DNA of 64,000 bases, from the NCBI GenBank assembly GCA_963746465.1, contig CAVVAY010000005.1, forward strand, positions 620,001 through 684,000, read 5' to 3'. Position numbers and translations under genes: made by a program. The DNA comes from CAVVAY01 sp963746465 (GTDB lineage Bacteria; Actinomycetota; Actinomycetes; JACCUZ01). The notes beneath the pieces are model-generated. The model had not been told where the DNA came from. It saw only the letters and a program-made list of their open reading frames with translations, and did not search any database. This document shows positions 43,951 through 52,128 of this stretch, piece by piece. How positions within the stretch are numbered: position 1 is the stretch's first letter; each line of letters begins with the position of its first letter.

Positions 43951-45189
43951 CTCGCCCGGCCGCTGGCCCTCGCGGTAGGCCGGCGCCAGCTCGAGAGCCA
44001 GCTGCTCGAGGAACAGCCCGATGTCGGTGACGATGCCGCGGGCCTGGGCCGAGCCGCGGTCGGCCAGCTTGGTCACCGTGGCCGGGTTGATGTCGACGCA
44101 GACCAGCGGCACCGAGGCGGGCAGGATGTTGCCGGTCGCCACAGAGTGCAGCATCGTCGCGACCATGATCGCGAAGCCGACGTCCTTGAGCCCGGCCCGC
44201 ATCGCCCGCTGGCCCTCGATGACGTCGGTGTAGACGTCGGGCAGAGGGCCGTCGTCGCGGACCGAGCCGACCAGCACGAACTGCTTGTTGTTCGTCACCA
44301 GCGCGTGCATGACGCCGCCGGTCAGCAGGCCGGCCTCGACCGCCTTGGCGATAGAACCGGCCCGGCGGATCTGGTTGATCGCCCGGATGTGGTGCTCGTG
44401 CCCGTGCTCGACCCCGCGGCCCTGCTTGAGGTCGACCCCGAGAGACGTCCCGAACAGTGACGCCTCGATGTCGTGGGTCGCGATCGCGTTGCCGGCGAAC
44501 AGCACGTCGACGTAGCCGGCCTCGACCAGCGCCACCATCGCGGGCGCGGCACCGGTGTGCACGACGGCCGGCCCGGCCACCCAGAGGACCTTCTTGCCGG
44601 ACTCCTTGACGTCGCGCATCTGCTGCGCGATCTGCCGCACCAGCAGCGCCTGCGGCTTCTCCGAGGACACCTCGGAGTTCATGAACTCGAACCCGCCGAC
44701 GCTGCGGTCGATGGCCGGCAGCGGCACGACCTTCACGCCGCTCGCGCCGCAGACCACCGTGTCACCGGCCATGATCTCGCTGACCGCGATGGTCCGGGCC
44801 CGGTCGTCCTTGACGACGATCCCGCAGTCCATCTCCGGGTTCTCGACCGGCACCCAGTGCCCGCCCAGTCGCACGACCGTCTCCAGGTTGGTGGTCGAGT
44901 AGAAGTCGTCGGGGAAGACGCCGTCCTGCTCCACCTCGCGCAGCATCGCCTCGCCGGGATCGGTCGGGTTCACGCCGTGGGTCTGCAGCCGCATGATCAG
45001 CCGGGCCAGGTCGTCGTCGCCTTCGGACTTCACGGTGAGCCGGGCGTAGGACTCGTCCTGCGGGGTCTTGCCGACCTCGAACTTGTCGATCGAGTAGTCG
45101 CCGCCGTACTCGAGGATGTCGTCGAGCACCCGGGACAGGACGCCCGAGTCGATCAGGTGGCCGTGCACCTCGACGGTCTCGCTGGTCAC
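43942..45189 (-). CDS. TIGR00300/LOR-SDH family protein, probable ornithine cyclodeaminase
   Basis: 415 residues. The N-terminus SETVEVHGHLIDSGVLSRVLDDILEYGGDY and the middle GSKVLWVAGPAVVHTGAA-type segment (KKVLWVAGPAVVHTGAAP) with NAIATHDIEASLFGTSLGVDL match the family shared with the plant LOR/SDH domain, archaeal ornithine cyclodeaminase and the cyanobacterial AgrE/ArgZ C-terminus. The presumed reaction is ornithine to proline plus ammonia, NAD-dependent. No arginine gene is adjacent, so the pathway is not shown by context. Confidence 0.75.
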   Translation of the reverse strand: MTSETVEVHGHLIDSGVLSRVLDDILEYGGDYSIDKFEVGKTPQDESYARLTVKSEGDDDLARLIMRLQTHGVNPTDPGEAMLREVEQDGVFPDDFYSTTNLETVVRLGGHWVPVENPEMDCGIVVKDDRARTIAVSEIMAGDTVVCGASGVKVVPLPAIDRSVGGFEFMNSEVSSEKPQALLVRQIAQQMRDVKESGKKVLWVAGPAVVHTGAAPAMVALVEAGYVDVLFAGNAIATHDIEASLFGTSLGVDLKQGRGVEHGHEHHIRAINQIRRAGSIAKAVEAGLLTGGVMHALVTNNKQFVLVGSVRDDGPLPDVYTDVIEGQRAMRAGLKDVGFAIMVATMLHSVATGNILPASVPLVCVDINPATVTKLADRGSAQARGIVTDIGLFLEQLALELAPAYREGQRPGEDG

Positions 45190-45211
45190 GCTGGGTTCCT
45201 CTCGGGCTCGG

Positions 45212-45955
45212 CTAGACGACGGCGCCGTCGTCCGGGCCGGAGTCCGAGGGGTTCCTGGGCTTCATCCGGACGACGAGCGTCACGAAGCCTGCCATGAACG
45301 CGAGCAGCGCCAGCAACCCGACCCACCCCTCGAGCTCCAGGCCGGCCAGCGCGGCGAGCACCAGCAGCACCGGACCTCCGAGAGCGCCGGCCCAGGCGAA
45401 CCGGCTGACCCGGTCGATGTCGGGCAGTGGCGGCGGGGGAGGCGGCTGGAAGTGGTCGTCCGGGTCGTCCTCGGGCTCCCGGCGTACGACGGGAGAGGTC
45501 GGCGTCCCTTCCCGCAGCACCTCGAAGCCGATCGTCGGGCCGGGCGACGCCGACGGCTGCGACCCGGGGTCGTCGGGCTCGGCCGGGTCGACGTCCTCGC
45601 TGGCGGGCCACCGCGGCACGACGTCGTCCAGCTCGCTGGAGTCCTGGTCGAAGCCAGCCACGATGTCCGACCAGGCGATGTCCTCGCGGATCTCGCGCAG
45701 GTAGCTGTCGGCCACCGCGCGGGCCCGGTCGTGCGCCGACGCGTCGACGTACACGCTGTCGCTGGGGCCGACCGGTGGCACCGTGTCGCCGTAGGGCCCG
45801 CGCCGGCCGGCGCTCGGCGCGCTGTACGCCGCGACGCCGGCCTCCCGGAGCCGGTCCAGCAGCTCGTCGACGAGGTGGGTCTCGACATCGTCGAGCCGTG
45901 CGTACGACGTCGCCGTCAGGCCGTTGTCGCGGCGTGGCGGGCTGCCGCCGGTCAC
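45212..45955 (-). CDS. Conserved membrane protein with acidic Pro-rich middle (DUF308-like)
   Basis: 247 residues. The N-terminal 110 residues are soluble (TSYARLDDVETHLVDELLDRLREAGVAAY in overall pattern, with SVYVDASAHDRARAVADSYL). An acidic Pro-rich linker with PPPPPP follows, then two membrane helices (about 185-235) and a short basic tail. I recall similar proteins beside the esterase/acyltransferase pair in streptomycetes. It lies 13 nt after the esterase stop on the same strand. Its function is unknown. Confidence 0.65.
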   Translation of the reverse strand: MTGGSPPRRDNGLTATSYARLDDVETHLVDELLDRLREAGVAAYSAPSAGRRGPYGDTVPPVGPSDSVYVDASAHDRARAVADSYLREIREDIAWSDIVAGFDQDSSELDDVVPRWPASEDVDPAEPDDPGSQPSASPGPTIGFEVLREGTPTSPVVRREPEDDPDDHFQPPPPPPLPDIDRVSRFAWAGALGGPVLLVLAALAGLELEGWVGLLALLAFMAGFVTLVVRMKPRNPSDSGPDDGAVV

Positions 45956-45968
45956 CGGGGGCTCCGGG

Positions 45969-46733
45969 TCATGGCACCGCCAGGGTGAGCCGGCGGACGA
46001 ACTCCAGGCTGCTCTCGAAGATCAACGGTGCGTCGTTGTCCAGGGTCGCCACGTGATAGCTGTTCTCGAGCAGCACCTCGCGCACGTCGGTCGAGGCGAC
46101 CTTGTCCAGCAGCATCCGGGCGCTGTCCGGCTCGACCACGTGGTCCTCGGTCGAGCGCAGGACCAGCAGCGGCTGGCTGACCTTGTCCAGGTCGGCCCGG
46201 GTCGTGAGCCACAGGCGGCTGAGCTGGTAGGCGGCCTTGACCGGGATGTGCGCGTAAGCCAGCTCGGTCGAGCCGTCCTTCTTGATGTCGCTGGCGATGC
46301 CCGGCCAGGTCGGCTTCACCCACCGCAGGACGGGGAGCAGGAACCGGTCCGGTCGCTTGGTCAGCAGGCTCGGGTTGACCAGCACCAGGCCGGCGATCTC
46401 GTCGCCGTGCTCCTCGGCCAGCCGGATCGCCAGCGTGCCGCCCATCGACAGCCCCATGACGAACACGTCGTCGCAGCGCTCGCGGAGCAGGGCGAGCTGC
46501 CGCTCGACCTCGGCGTACCAGTCCTCCCAGTGGGTCAGGTTGGCCTCGGCCACCGTGGTGCCGTGCCCCGGCAGCCGCGGGACCGAGACGCTCAGCCCGG
46601 CGTCGGCGAGGTACTGCCCCCAGTCGCGCAGACCCTGCGGGGTGCCGGTGAAGCCGTGGACGAGCAGTGCCCCGGTGCGGCCGCCCTCGTGCTGGAACGG
46701 CTCGGCTCCGGGCATCAGCGGCATGGTCGTCAT
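45969..46733 (-). CDS. Alpha/beta hydrolase, carboxylesterase (Est30-like)
   Basis: 254 residues. LLVHGFTGTPQGLRDWG forms the oxyanion segment, GLSMGGT holds the nucleophile S96, the Asp is in LRSTEDHVV and the His in NSYHVATLDND. The layout matches Geobacillus Est30-type carboxylesterases and monoacylglycerol lipases, which cleave short or medium acyl esters in the cytoplasm. It is divergent from the lysophospholipid acyltransferase gene, which suggests a shared lipid context. Confidence 0.88.
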   Translation of the reverse strand: MTTMPLMPGAEPFQHEGGRTGALLVHGFTGTPQGLRDWGQYLADAGLSVSVPRLPGHGTTVAEANLTHWEDWYAEVERQLALLRERCDDVFVMGLSMGGTLAIRLAEEHGDEIAGLVLVNPSLLTKRPDRFLLPVLRWVKPTWPGIASDIKKDGSTELAYAHIPVKAAYQLSRLWLTTRADLDKVSQPLLVLRSTEDHVVEPDSARMLLDKVASTDVREVLLENSYHVATLDNDAPLIFESSLEFVRRLTLAVP

Positions 46734-46818
46734 CGTCGCACGACCGGCGCGGCATCCCCTAGTGTTCGCCTGACGATCGTCGGGCGCGGCCGAGGACGCA
46801 TGAGGGAGGTGCGCGGGG

Positions 46819-47577
46819 TTGTTCTACTGGTTCCTGAAGCGCATCGTGCTCGGCCCCGTGCTTCGCCTGGTCTTCCGCCCGTACGTCATCGGACTCGAGA
46901 ACGTCCCTGAGTCCGGCGGCGCGATCTTCGCCAGCAACCACCTCTCCTTCTCCGACTCGATCTTCCTGCCGCTGGTCGTCGAGCGCCGGATCACCTTCCT
47001 GGCCAAGGCCGACTACTTCACCGGCAGCGGCATCAAGGGCCGGTTGACGGCGGGGTTCTTCAAGGGGGTCGGGCAGCTCCCGGTCGACCGGTCGGGCGGC
47101 AGCGCCTCCGAGGCGGCCCTGCGCACCGGCTTGCGGATCCTGCGGCGCGGCGACTGCCTGGGCATCTACCCCGAGGGCACCCGGTCGCCGGACGGCCGGC
47201 TCTACCGCGGCAAGACCGGTGTCGCCCGGATGGCCCTGGAGGCCGAGGTCCCGGTGCTCCCGGTCGCCATGATCGACACCGAGAAGATCCAGCCGCCCGG
47301 GCGCAAGCGGCCGACTCTCGGTATCCGGGTGGGCATCAAGATCGGCAAGCCGCTCGACTTCTCCCGCTACGAGGGCATGGAGGGCGACCGGTTCGTCCTG
47401 CGGTCCATCACCGACGAGATCATGTACGAGCTGATGGACCTCTCCGGCCAGGAGTACGTCGACGTCTACGCCCAGGTCGCGAAGGACCGGCTCAAGGCCG
47501 AGCGGGCCGAGGCCAAGTCGGCCCCGCAGGCGGTGGACACGCCGACCGACGCCGGCGGTCACGCCCCCGCTGCCTGA
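46819..47577 (+). CDS. 1-acyl-sn-glycerol-3-phosphate acyltransferase (PlsC-like)
   Basis: 252 residues. The catalytic motif is N40-H41-L-S-F-S-D46, followed by FKGVGQLPVDR and the phosphate-binding YPEGTRSPDG (E119-S123). A hydrophobic N-terminus (FYWFLKRIVLGPVLRL) anchors it to the membrane. It acylates lysophosphatidate or a related lipid and resembles Rv2182c in the mycobacterial locus. TTG 46819 is the start: GGGAGG lies about 12 nt upstream and no ATG is better placed. The Ala/Lys-rich tail is extended. Confidence 0.88.
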   Translation: MFYWFLKRIVLGPVLRLVFRPYVIGLENVPESGGAIFASNHLSFSDSIFLPLVVERRITFLAKADYFTGSGIKGRLTAGFFKGVGQLPVDRSGGSASEAALRTGLRILRRGDCLGIYPEGTRSPDGRLYRGKTGVARMALEAEVPVLPVAMIDTEKIQPPGRKRPTLGIRVGIKIGKPLDFSRYEGMEGDRFVLRSITDEIMYELMDLSGQEYVDVYAQVAKDRLKAERAEAKSAPQAVDTPTDAGGHAPAA

Positions 47578-47579
47578 CG

Positions 47580-48689
47580 GTGGGCATCGAGACGGCGGTC
47601 TGGCGGGCGCTCGCGGTGTTCCGGGCCCTCGGCCTGGCCTACGCCGTCGCGGTCTACGCCCGCCGGTACGACGAGTACGCGCACCCGGTCGGCGGCTGGG
47701 TGGTCCTCGGTGTCATGGCCGGCTGGACGGTGGCGGTCGCGGCGCTCTACAGCCGGCCGCGCGGCCGACGCTGGCCGGTCCTCTTCCTCGACCTGGCGAT
47801 CGCGATGGCGGCGGTGGTGCTGCCGCGGTTCCTCGACGACCCGGACCGGATCGAGGCCGGTGCGCAGACGCTGCCGGTCGTGTGGGCAGCCGCGCCGGTG
47901 CTGGCCTTCGCGATCCGCGGCGGCTGGCCGGCCGGACTGGCGGCCGGGCTCGCCGTCGGGGCCGCCGACCTGCTGCACCGGGGTGAGCTCACGGTGCCCA
48001 CGGCGAACAACATCGTGCTGCTCCTGCTGGCCGGCGCGGTGATCGGCTACACGGTGGAGCTGGCCCGCCGGGGTGAGTCGGCGCTGGCCCGGGCGATGGC
48101 CGTCTCGGCGGCGACCCAGGAACGGGAGCGGCTCAGCCGCGACATCCACGACAGCGTGCTCCAGGTGCTGGCGCTGGTCGGCCGGCGCGGCCGGGAGGCC
48201 GGCGGCGAGGCGGCCGAGATCGGCCGGCTGGCCGCCGAGCAGGAGCAGGCGCTGCGGGCGCTGGTGGGTGCCTCGGCCGAGGAGGTGGCCGGCGAGGTCG
48301 ACCTGCGGGCGCTGCTGTCGGCGTACGCCTCACCGGTGGTGACGGTCTCCACGCCGGCGACGCCCGTGGTGGTGGCCGCGGCCCGGGCTCGCGAGGTGGC
48401 GGCCGCGGTCGCGGCCGCGCTGGCCAACGTCGCGAGCCATGCCGGCGCCGAGGCACGCGCCTGGGTGCTGCTCGAGCAGGACGGCGGCGAGCTGGTCGTC
48501 AGCGTCCGGGACGACGGCCGCGGCTTCGCGCCGGACCGGCTGGCGGCGGCGCGCGCCGAGGGCCGGCTCGGCGTGGCCTCGTCGATCGAGGGCCGGGTCC
48601 GCGACCTGGGCGGCACCATGACGGTGGAGTCGGCGCCCGGTGCGGGCACCGAGATCGAGCTGCGTGTGCCGGTCGGGGAGGTCGGGTGA
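47580..48689 (+). CDS. MacS-like sensor histidine kinase
   Basis: 369 residues. About five membrane helices (1-155), then RLSRDIHDSVLQVLALVGRRG (HisKA_3 with the phosphorylated His) and an HATPase_c with AALANVASHAG, VRDDGRGF and GLGV-like RLGVASSIEGRV. It starts 2 nt after the acyltransferase stop and overlaps the response regulator by 4 bp. Related actinobacterial kinases (MacS) control lipoprotein genes. The N-terminus has no periplasmic sensor domain, so a membrane-borne signal is likely. Confidence 0.85.
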   Translation: MGIETAVWRALAVFRALGLAYAVAVYARRYDEYAHPVGGWVVLGVMAGWTVAVAALYSRPRGRRWPVLFLDLAIAMAAVVLPRFLDDPDRIEAGAQTLPVVWAAAPVLAFAIRGGWPAGLAAGLAVGAADLLHRGELTVPTANNIVLLLLAGAVIGYTVELARRGESALARAMAVSAATQERERLSRDIHDSVLQVLALVGRRGREAGGEAAEIGRLAAEQEQALRALVGASAEEVAGEVDLRALLSAYASPVVTVSTPATPVVVAAARAREVAAAVAAALANVASHAGAEARAWVLLEQDGGELVVSVRDDGRGFAPDRLAAARAEGRLGVASSIEGRVRDLGGTMTVESAPGAGTEIELRVPVGEVG

Positions 48690-49343
48690 CCCGGGTGATG
48701 GTGGTCGACGACCACCCGATGTGGCGGGAGGCGGTGGCCCGCGACCTGTCCGAGGCGGGCCACGACGTGGTGGCCACGGCGGGTGACGGCGGTGAGGCCG
48801 TACGCCGGGCGCCCGCCGCCCGGCCCGAGGTCGTCGTGCTGGACCTGCAGCTGCCGGTGATGTCGGGGGTGGAGGTCACCCGTGCCCTGGTCGGCGCCGA
48901 CCCGACGGTGCGGGTGCTGGTGCTGTCGGCCAGCGGGGAGCACGCCGACGTGCTGGAGGCGGTCAAGGCGGGCGCCACCGGGTACCTGGTGAAGTCGGCG
49001 TCCCGCGAGGAGCTGCTGGCCGCGGTCGAGCGGACCGCGCTCGGGCGAGGCGGTGTTCACGCCGGGACTCGCGGGACTGGTGCTGGGGGAGTACCGCCGG
49101 CTGTCGACGGCGCCAGCCGGGCCGTCGGGGCCGCCGGCGCCGCAGCTCACCGAGCGCGAGACCGAGGTGCTCCGGCTGGTCGCGAAGGGGCTGTCGTACA
49201 AGCAGATCGCCGAGCGCCTGGTCCTCTCGCACCGCACCGTGCAGAACCACGTGCAGAACACGCTGAACAAGCTGCAGATGCACAACCGGGTCGAGCTGGT
49301 CCGGTACGCCATCGAGCACGGCCTCGACGACGAGCTCAGCTGA
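48686..49343 (+). CDS. MacR-like NarL-type response regulator (one indel)
   Basis: About 219 residues. The receiver has VDDHPMWREAV, VVLDLQLPVMSGV (phosphoacceptor Asp), VLVLSAS and VKSASREE (Lys). The C-terminal LuxR-type domain has LTERETEVLRLVAKGLSYKQIAERLVLSHRTVQNHVQNTL in overall pattern. An extra G near 49050 (CTCGGGCGAGG) shifts the frame between AVERTALG and EAVFTPGLAGL. It is coupled to the kinase by GTGA. The stop TGA is followed by CCGGGG. Confidence 0.87.
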
Positions 49344-49372
49344 CCGGGGCTGACGGGGGCACAGGTCTCGCT

Positions 49373-49416
49373 GACCTATAGCCCTGCTAGCGGTACCGCT
49401 ATCAGGGCTATAGGTC
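49373..49416. repeat. 44-bp near-perfect palindrome between convergent genes
   Basis: The half GACCTATAGCCCTG, then C, then TAGCGGT (49373-49394) is inverted at 49395-49416 with a single C/T mismatch, so 21 of 22 positions pair and there is essentially no loop. The core TAGCGGTACCGCTA and the CTATAG segments are AT-richer than the surroundings. It lies 29 nt after the regulator stop and 36 nt before the glpK stop. A bidirectional terminator is possible, but its length and lack of loop are unusual. Confidence 0.75.
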
Positions 49417-49452
49417 GGCGGACGGTGCGTGCCGCTGGCGGCGGCGCGTGCC

Positions 49453-50931
49453 CTAGGAAGCGTCCCAGCCCTTGGCGCGCTCGACGGCGGCGCGCCAGCG
49501 GCGGTACGCCGACTCGCGCGCGTCCTGGTCGGCGCCGGCGGTCGGCTCGAACCGCCGGTCGAGCCGCCAGGTGTCGGACAGCTGGTCGGTCGAGGACCAG
49601 ACGCCGGTGCCCAGCCCGGCGAGGAAGGCGGCGCCGAGCCCGGTGGTCTCCAGGACGTCGGGGCGTTCGACGGCCATCCCCAGCGCATCCGACTGCAGCT
49701 GCAGCAGGAGGTCGTTGGCCGCGGCCCCGCCGTCGACCCGCAGGGTGGTGATGCGCGGCAGCAGCTCGACGACGTCACGAACCTCGAACGCGATGGCGTC
49801 CAGCGTCGCGCGCACCAGATGGGCCCGGGTGGTGCCGCGGGTGATGCCGAGGATCGCGCCGCGGGCGGTGGGGTCCCAGTCCGGCGCTCCGAGGCCGGTC
49901 AGCGCCGGTACGAACACCACGCCGCCGCTGTCGGGCACCGTCGACGCCACCGCCTCCGACTCCGGCGCCGCACCGATCACCCCGAGCCCGTCGCGCAGCC
50001 ACTGCACGGCCGACCCGGTGACGAAGATGGCCCCCTCGAGGGCGTAGGTGAGCTCGCCGGACGGCGCCATCCAGGCCACCGTGCTGAGCAGCCCGGCGTC
50101 CGAGCGCTCGACCGTCGAGCCGGTGTTGACCAGCACGAACGAGCCGGTGCCGTACGTGCACTTCGACTCGCCCTCGGCGAAGCAGGCCTGTCCGAACAGC
50201 GCCGCCTGCTGGTCGCCCGCGATGCCGGCGATCGGCACGTCGAGCCCGAGGAACGCCCCGGGGGAGGTGCGACCCACCTCGCCGTACGACGGCACGACCT
50301 CGGGCAGCGCCGACCTCGGCACCCCGAGCAGCTCGCACAGCTCGTCCGACCAGGCGCCCCGCGCCAGGTCGAACAGCAGGGTCCGGGAGGCGTTCGAGGC
50401 GTCGGTCACGTGGCGAGCCCCGCCGGTGAGCCGCGCGATCAGGTAGCTGTCGACCGTGCCCACCACGCAGTCGCCCGCGGTGACACCGGCCCAGACGTCC
50501 CTGTCGTTCTCGGCCAGCCAGGTGAGCTTGGTGCCGGTGAAGTAGGGGTCGAAGCGCAGGCCGGTCAGCTCGCGGACCCGGTCCTCGTGACCGGCGTCCC
50601 GCAGCCGGTCGCAGATGCCGGCCGATCGGCGGTCCTGCCAGACGACGGCGCGGCGTGGAGCCGCCAGCGACCGGCGGTCCCACAGCACCGCGGTCTCACG
50701 CTGGTTCGTCAGCCCGACGGCGGTGATGCTGCGGCCGTAGTCGCTGCGCAGCGCCTGGCGGCAGGACGACAGCGTCGCCTGCCAGATCTGCTCGGGCTCG
50801 TGCTCCACCCACCCCGGCTGCGGGAAGTGCTGCGGGAACTCCTCGTACCCGCGGGAGACGACGCTGCCGGTCTCGTCGACGACCAGCGCGGTGACCCCGG
50901 TGGTGCCCGCGTCGATGGCAAGGACCGCCAC
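49453..50931 (-). CDS. glpK: Glycerol kinase
   Basis: 492 residues of the FGGY family: LAIDAGTTGVTALVVDE at the start, TNQRETAVLWDR, WQDRRS, GIAGDQQAALFGQACF, YGTGSFVLVNTG and LRVDGGAAANDLLLQLQ. It converts glycerol to glycerol 3-phosphate with ATP. GTG 50931 was chosen because homology begins there and GGAAGG lies 12 nt upstream; the frame is open further but reads nonsense. It is divergent from the phosphofructokinase gene (97-bp spacer). No glpF or glpD is adjacent. Confidence 0.93.
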   Translation of the reverse strand: MAVLAIDAGTTGVTALVVDETGSVVSRGYEEFPQHFPQPGWVEHEPEQIWQATLSSCRQALRSDYGRSITAVGLTNQRETAVLWDRRSLAAPRRAVVWQDRRSAGICDRLRDAGHEDRVRELTGLRFDPYFTGTKLTWLAENDRDVWAGVTAGDCVVGTVDSYLIARLTGGARHVTDASNASRTLLFDLARGAWSDELCELLGVPRSALPEVVPSYGEVGRTSPGAFLGLDVPIAGIAGDQQAALFGQACFAEGESKCTYGTGSFVLVNTGSTVERSDAGLLSTVAWMAPSGELTYALEGAIFVTGSAVQWLRDGLGVIGAAPESEAVASTVPDSGGVVFVPALTGLGAPDWDPTARGAILGITRGTTRAHLVRATLDAIAFEVRDVVELLPRITTLRVDGGAAANDLLLQLQSDALGMAVERPDVLETTGLGAAFLAGLGTGVWSSTDQLSDTWRLDRRFEPTAGADQDARESAYRRWRAAVERAKGWDAS

Positions 50932-51028
50932 GGCGCTCAGGCCTTCCGGAGCGCGCTGCGGTCGGGCGAGCGTCCGACGATCGAGAAGGTCATGCCGCGA
51001 CCCTAGTCGGGCCTCTAGGGTCGCTCCC

Positions 51029-52054
51029 ATGCGAATCGGAGTGCTCACCGGCGGTGGCGACTGTCCTGGCCTGAACGCGGTCATCCGTGCGGTCGTCCGC
51101 AAGGGCGTCACGGTCTACGGCCACGAGTTCGTGGGCTTTCGCGACGGTTGGCGCGGCCCCATCGAAGGACTCACGACGCCGCTCGGCGTGCAGGAGGTGC
51201 GCGGCATCCTGCCACGCGGCGGCACCATCCTCGGCTCGTCGCGCACCAACCCGTTCAAGATGGACGGCGGCGTGGAGAAGATCGAGGCGAACCTCAAGGA
51301 CCTCGGAGTCGACGCGCTCATCGCGATCGGCGGGGAGGACACCCTCGGCGTCGCGACCAAGCTGCACGAGCACGGCGTGCACGTCGTCGGCGTACCGAAG
51401 ACCATCGACAACGACCTCAACGCAACCGACTACACGTTCGGCTTCGACACCGCCGTCAACGTCGCCATGGAGGCCATCGACCGGCTGCACACCACGGCCG
51501 AGTCGCACCACCGCGCGCTCATCGTCGAGGTGATGGGCCGGCACGCCGGCTGGATCGCACTGCACGCCGGCATGGCCGGTGGCGCGAACATCATCCTGAT
51601 CCCCGAGGTGCCCTTCGACATCGAGAAGGTCTGCGAGTACGTCGAGTCGCGCTTCGAGAGCCACTACTCGCCGATCATCGTCGTGTCCGAGGGCGCGACG
51701 CCGGCGGAAGGGACGCTGGTGCTGGCCGACGGCGAGCTCGACTCCTTCGGTCACGTCCGCCTGGGCGGCATCGGCACCGTGCTGGAGAAGGAGATCGAGA
51801 AGCGCACCGGCAAGGAGGCGCGCACGACCGTCCTCGGTCACATCCAGCGAGGCGGTACGCCGACGGCACGCGACCGCTGGCTCGCGACCCGGTTCGGGCT
51901 GCACGCGATCGACGCGGTCAACGACGGCGACTGGGGGACGATGGTCGCCCTGCGCGGCACCGACATCGACCGGGTGCCGCTGGGGGACGCGACCACCGTG
52001 CTCAAGCTGGTCGACCCGCACCTCTACGCCGAGGCCGAGGTCTTCTTCGGCTGA
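51029..52054 (+). CDS. 6-phosphofructokinase with pyrophosphate-type active site
   Basis: 341 residues of the PfkA superfamily: TGGGDCPGLNAVIR, IGGEDTLG (G101-G107), PKTIDNDL (P123-L130, catalytic D127), EVMGRHAGW and HIQRGGTPTARDR. By E. coli numbering, which this protein happens to share here, position 104 is Asp and 124 is Lys. ATP-dependent enzymes have Gly at both; Asp104/Lys124 is the known mark of pyrophosphate-dependent enzymes such as Amycolatopsis methanolica PFK. A reversible PPi-PFK is therefore likely. No other glycolytic gene is adjacent. Confidence 0.9.
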   Translation: MRIGVLTGGGDCPGLNAVIRAVVRKGVTVYGHEFVGFRDGWRGPIEGLTTPLGVQEVRGILPRGGTILGSSRTNPFKMDGGVEKIEANLKDLGVDALIAIGGEDTLGVATKLHEHGVHVVGVPKTIDNDLNATDYTFGFDTAVNVAMEAIDRLHTTAESHHRALIVEVMGRHAGWIALHAGMAGGANIILIPEVPFDIEKVCEYVESRFESHYSPIIVVSEGATPAEGTLVLADGELDSFGHVRLGGIGTVLEKEIEKRTGKEARTTVLGHIQRGGTPTARDRWLATRFGLHAIDAVNDGDWGTMVALRGTDIDRVPLGDATTVLKLVDPHLYAEAEVFFG

Positions 52055-52061
52055 CAGGGGA

Positions 52062-52097
52062 CGAGGACCGGACGGGTGCGCAACCGTCCGGCCCTCG
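52062..52097. terminator. Hairpin between convergent phosphofructokinase and subtilase genes
   Basis: CGAGG (52062-52066) and CCGGACGG (52068-52075) pair with CCGTCCGG (52084-52091) and CCTCG (52093-52097), with a 1x1 internal mismatch and an 8-nt loop. It starts 8 nt after the kinase stop. The flanks ACAGGGG and CCCCTGT could extend the stem further. A bidirectional terminator is likely. Confidence 0.7.
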
Positions 52098-52128
52098 CCG
52101 CTCGCCCCCTGTGGTCTGCGGGGTGCTG

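Noticed and set aside
51029..52054. Assignment as ordinary ATP-dependent phosphofructokinase (pfkA)
   Set aside because: Positions equivalent to 104 and 124 are Asp and Lys rather than Gly and Gly, which points to pyrophosphate as phosphoryl donor.
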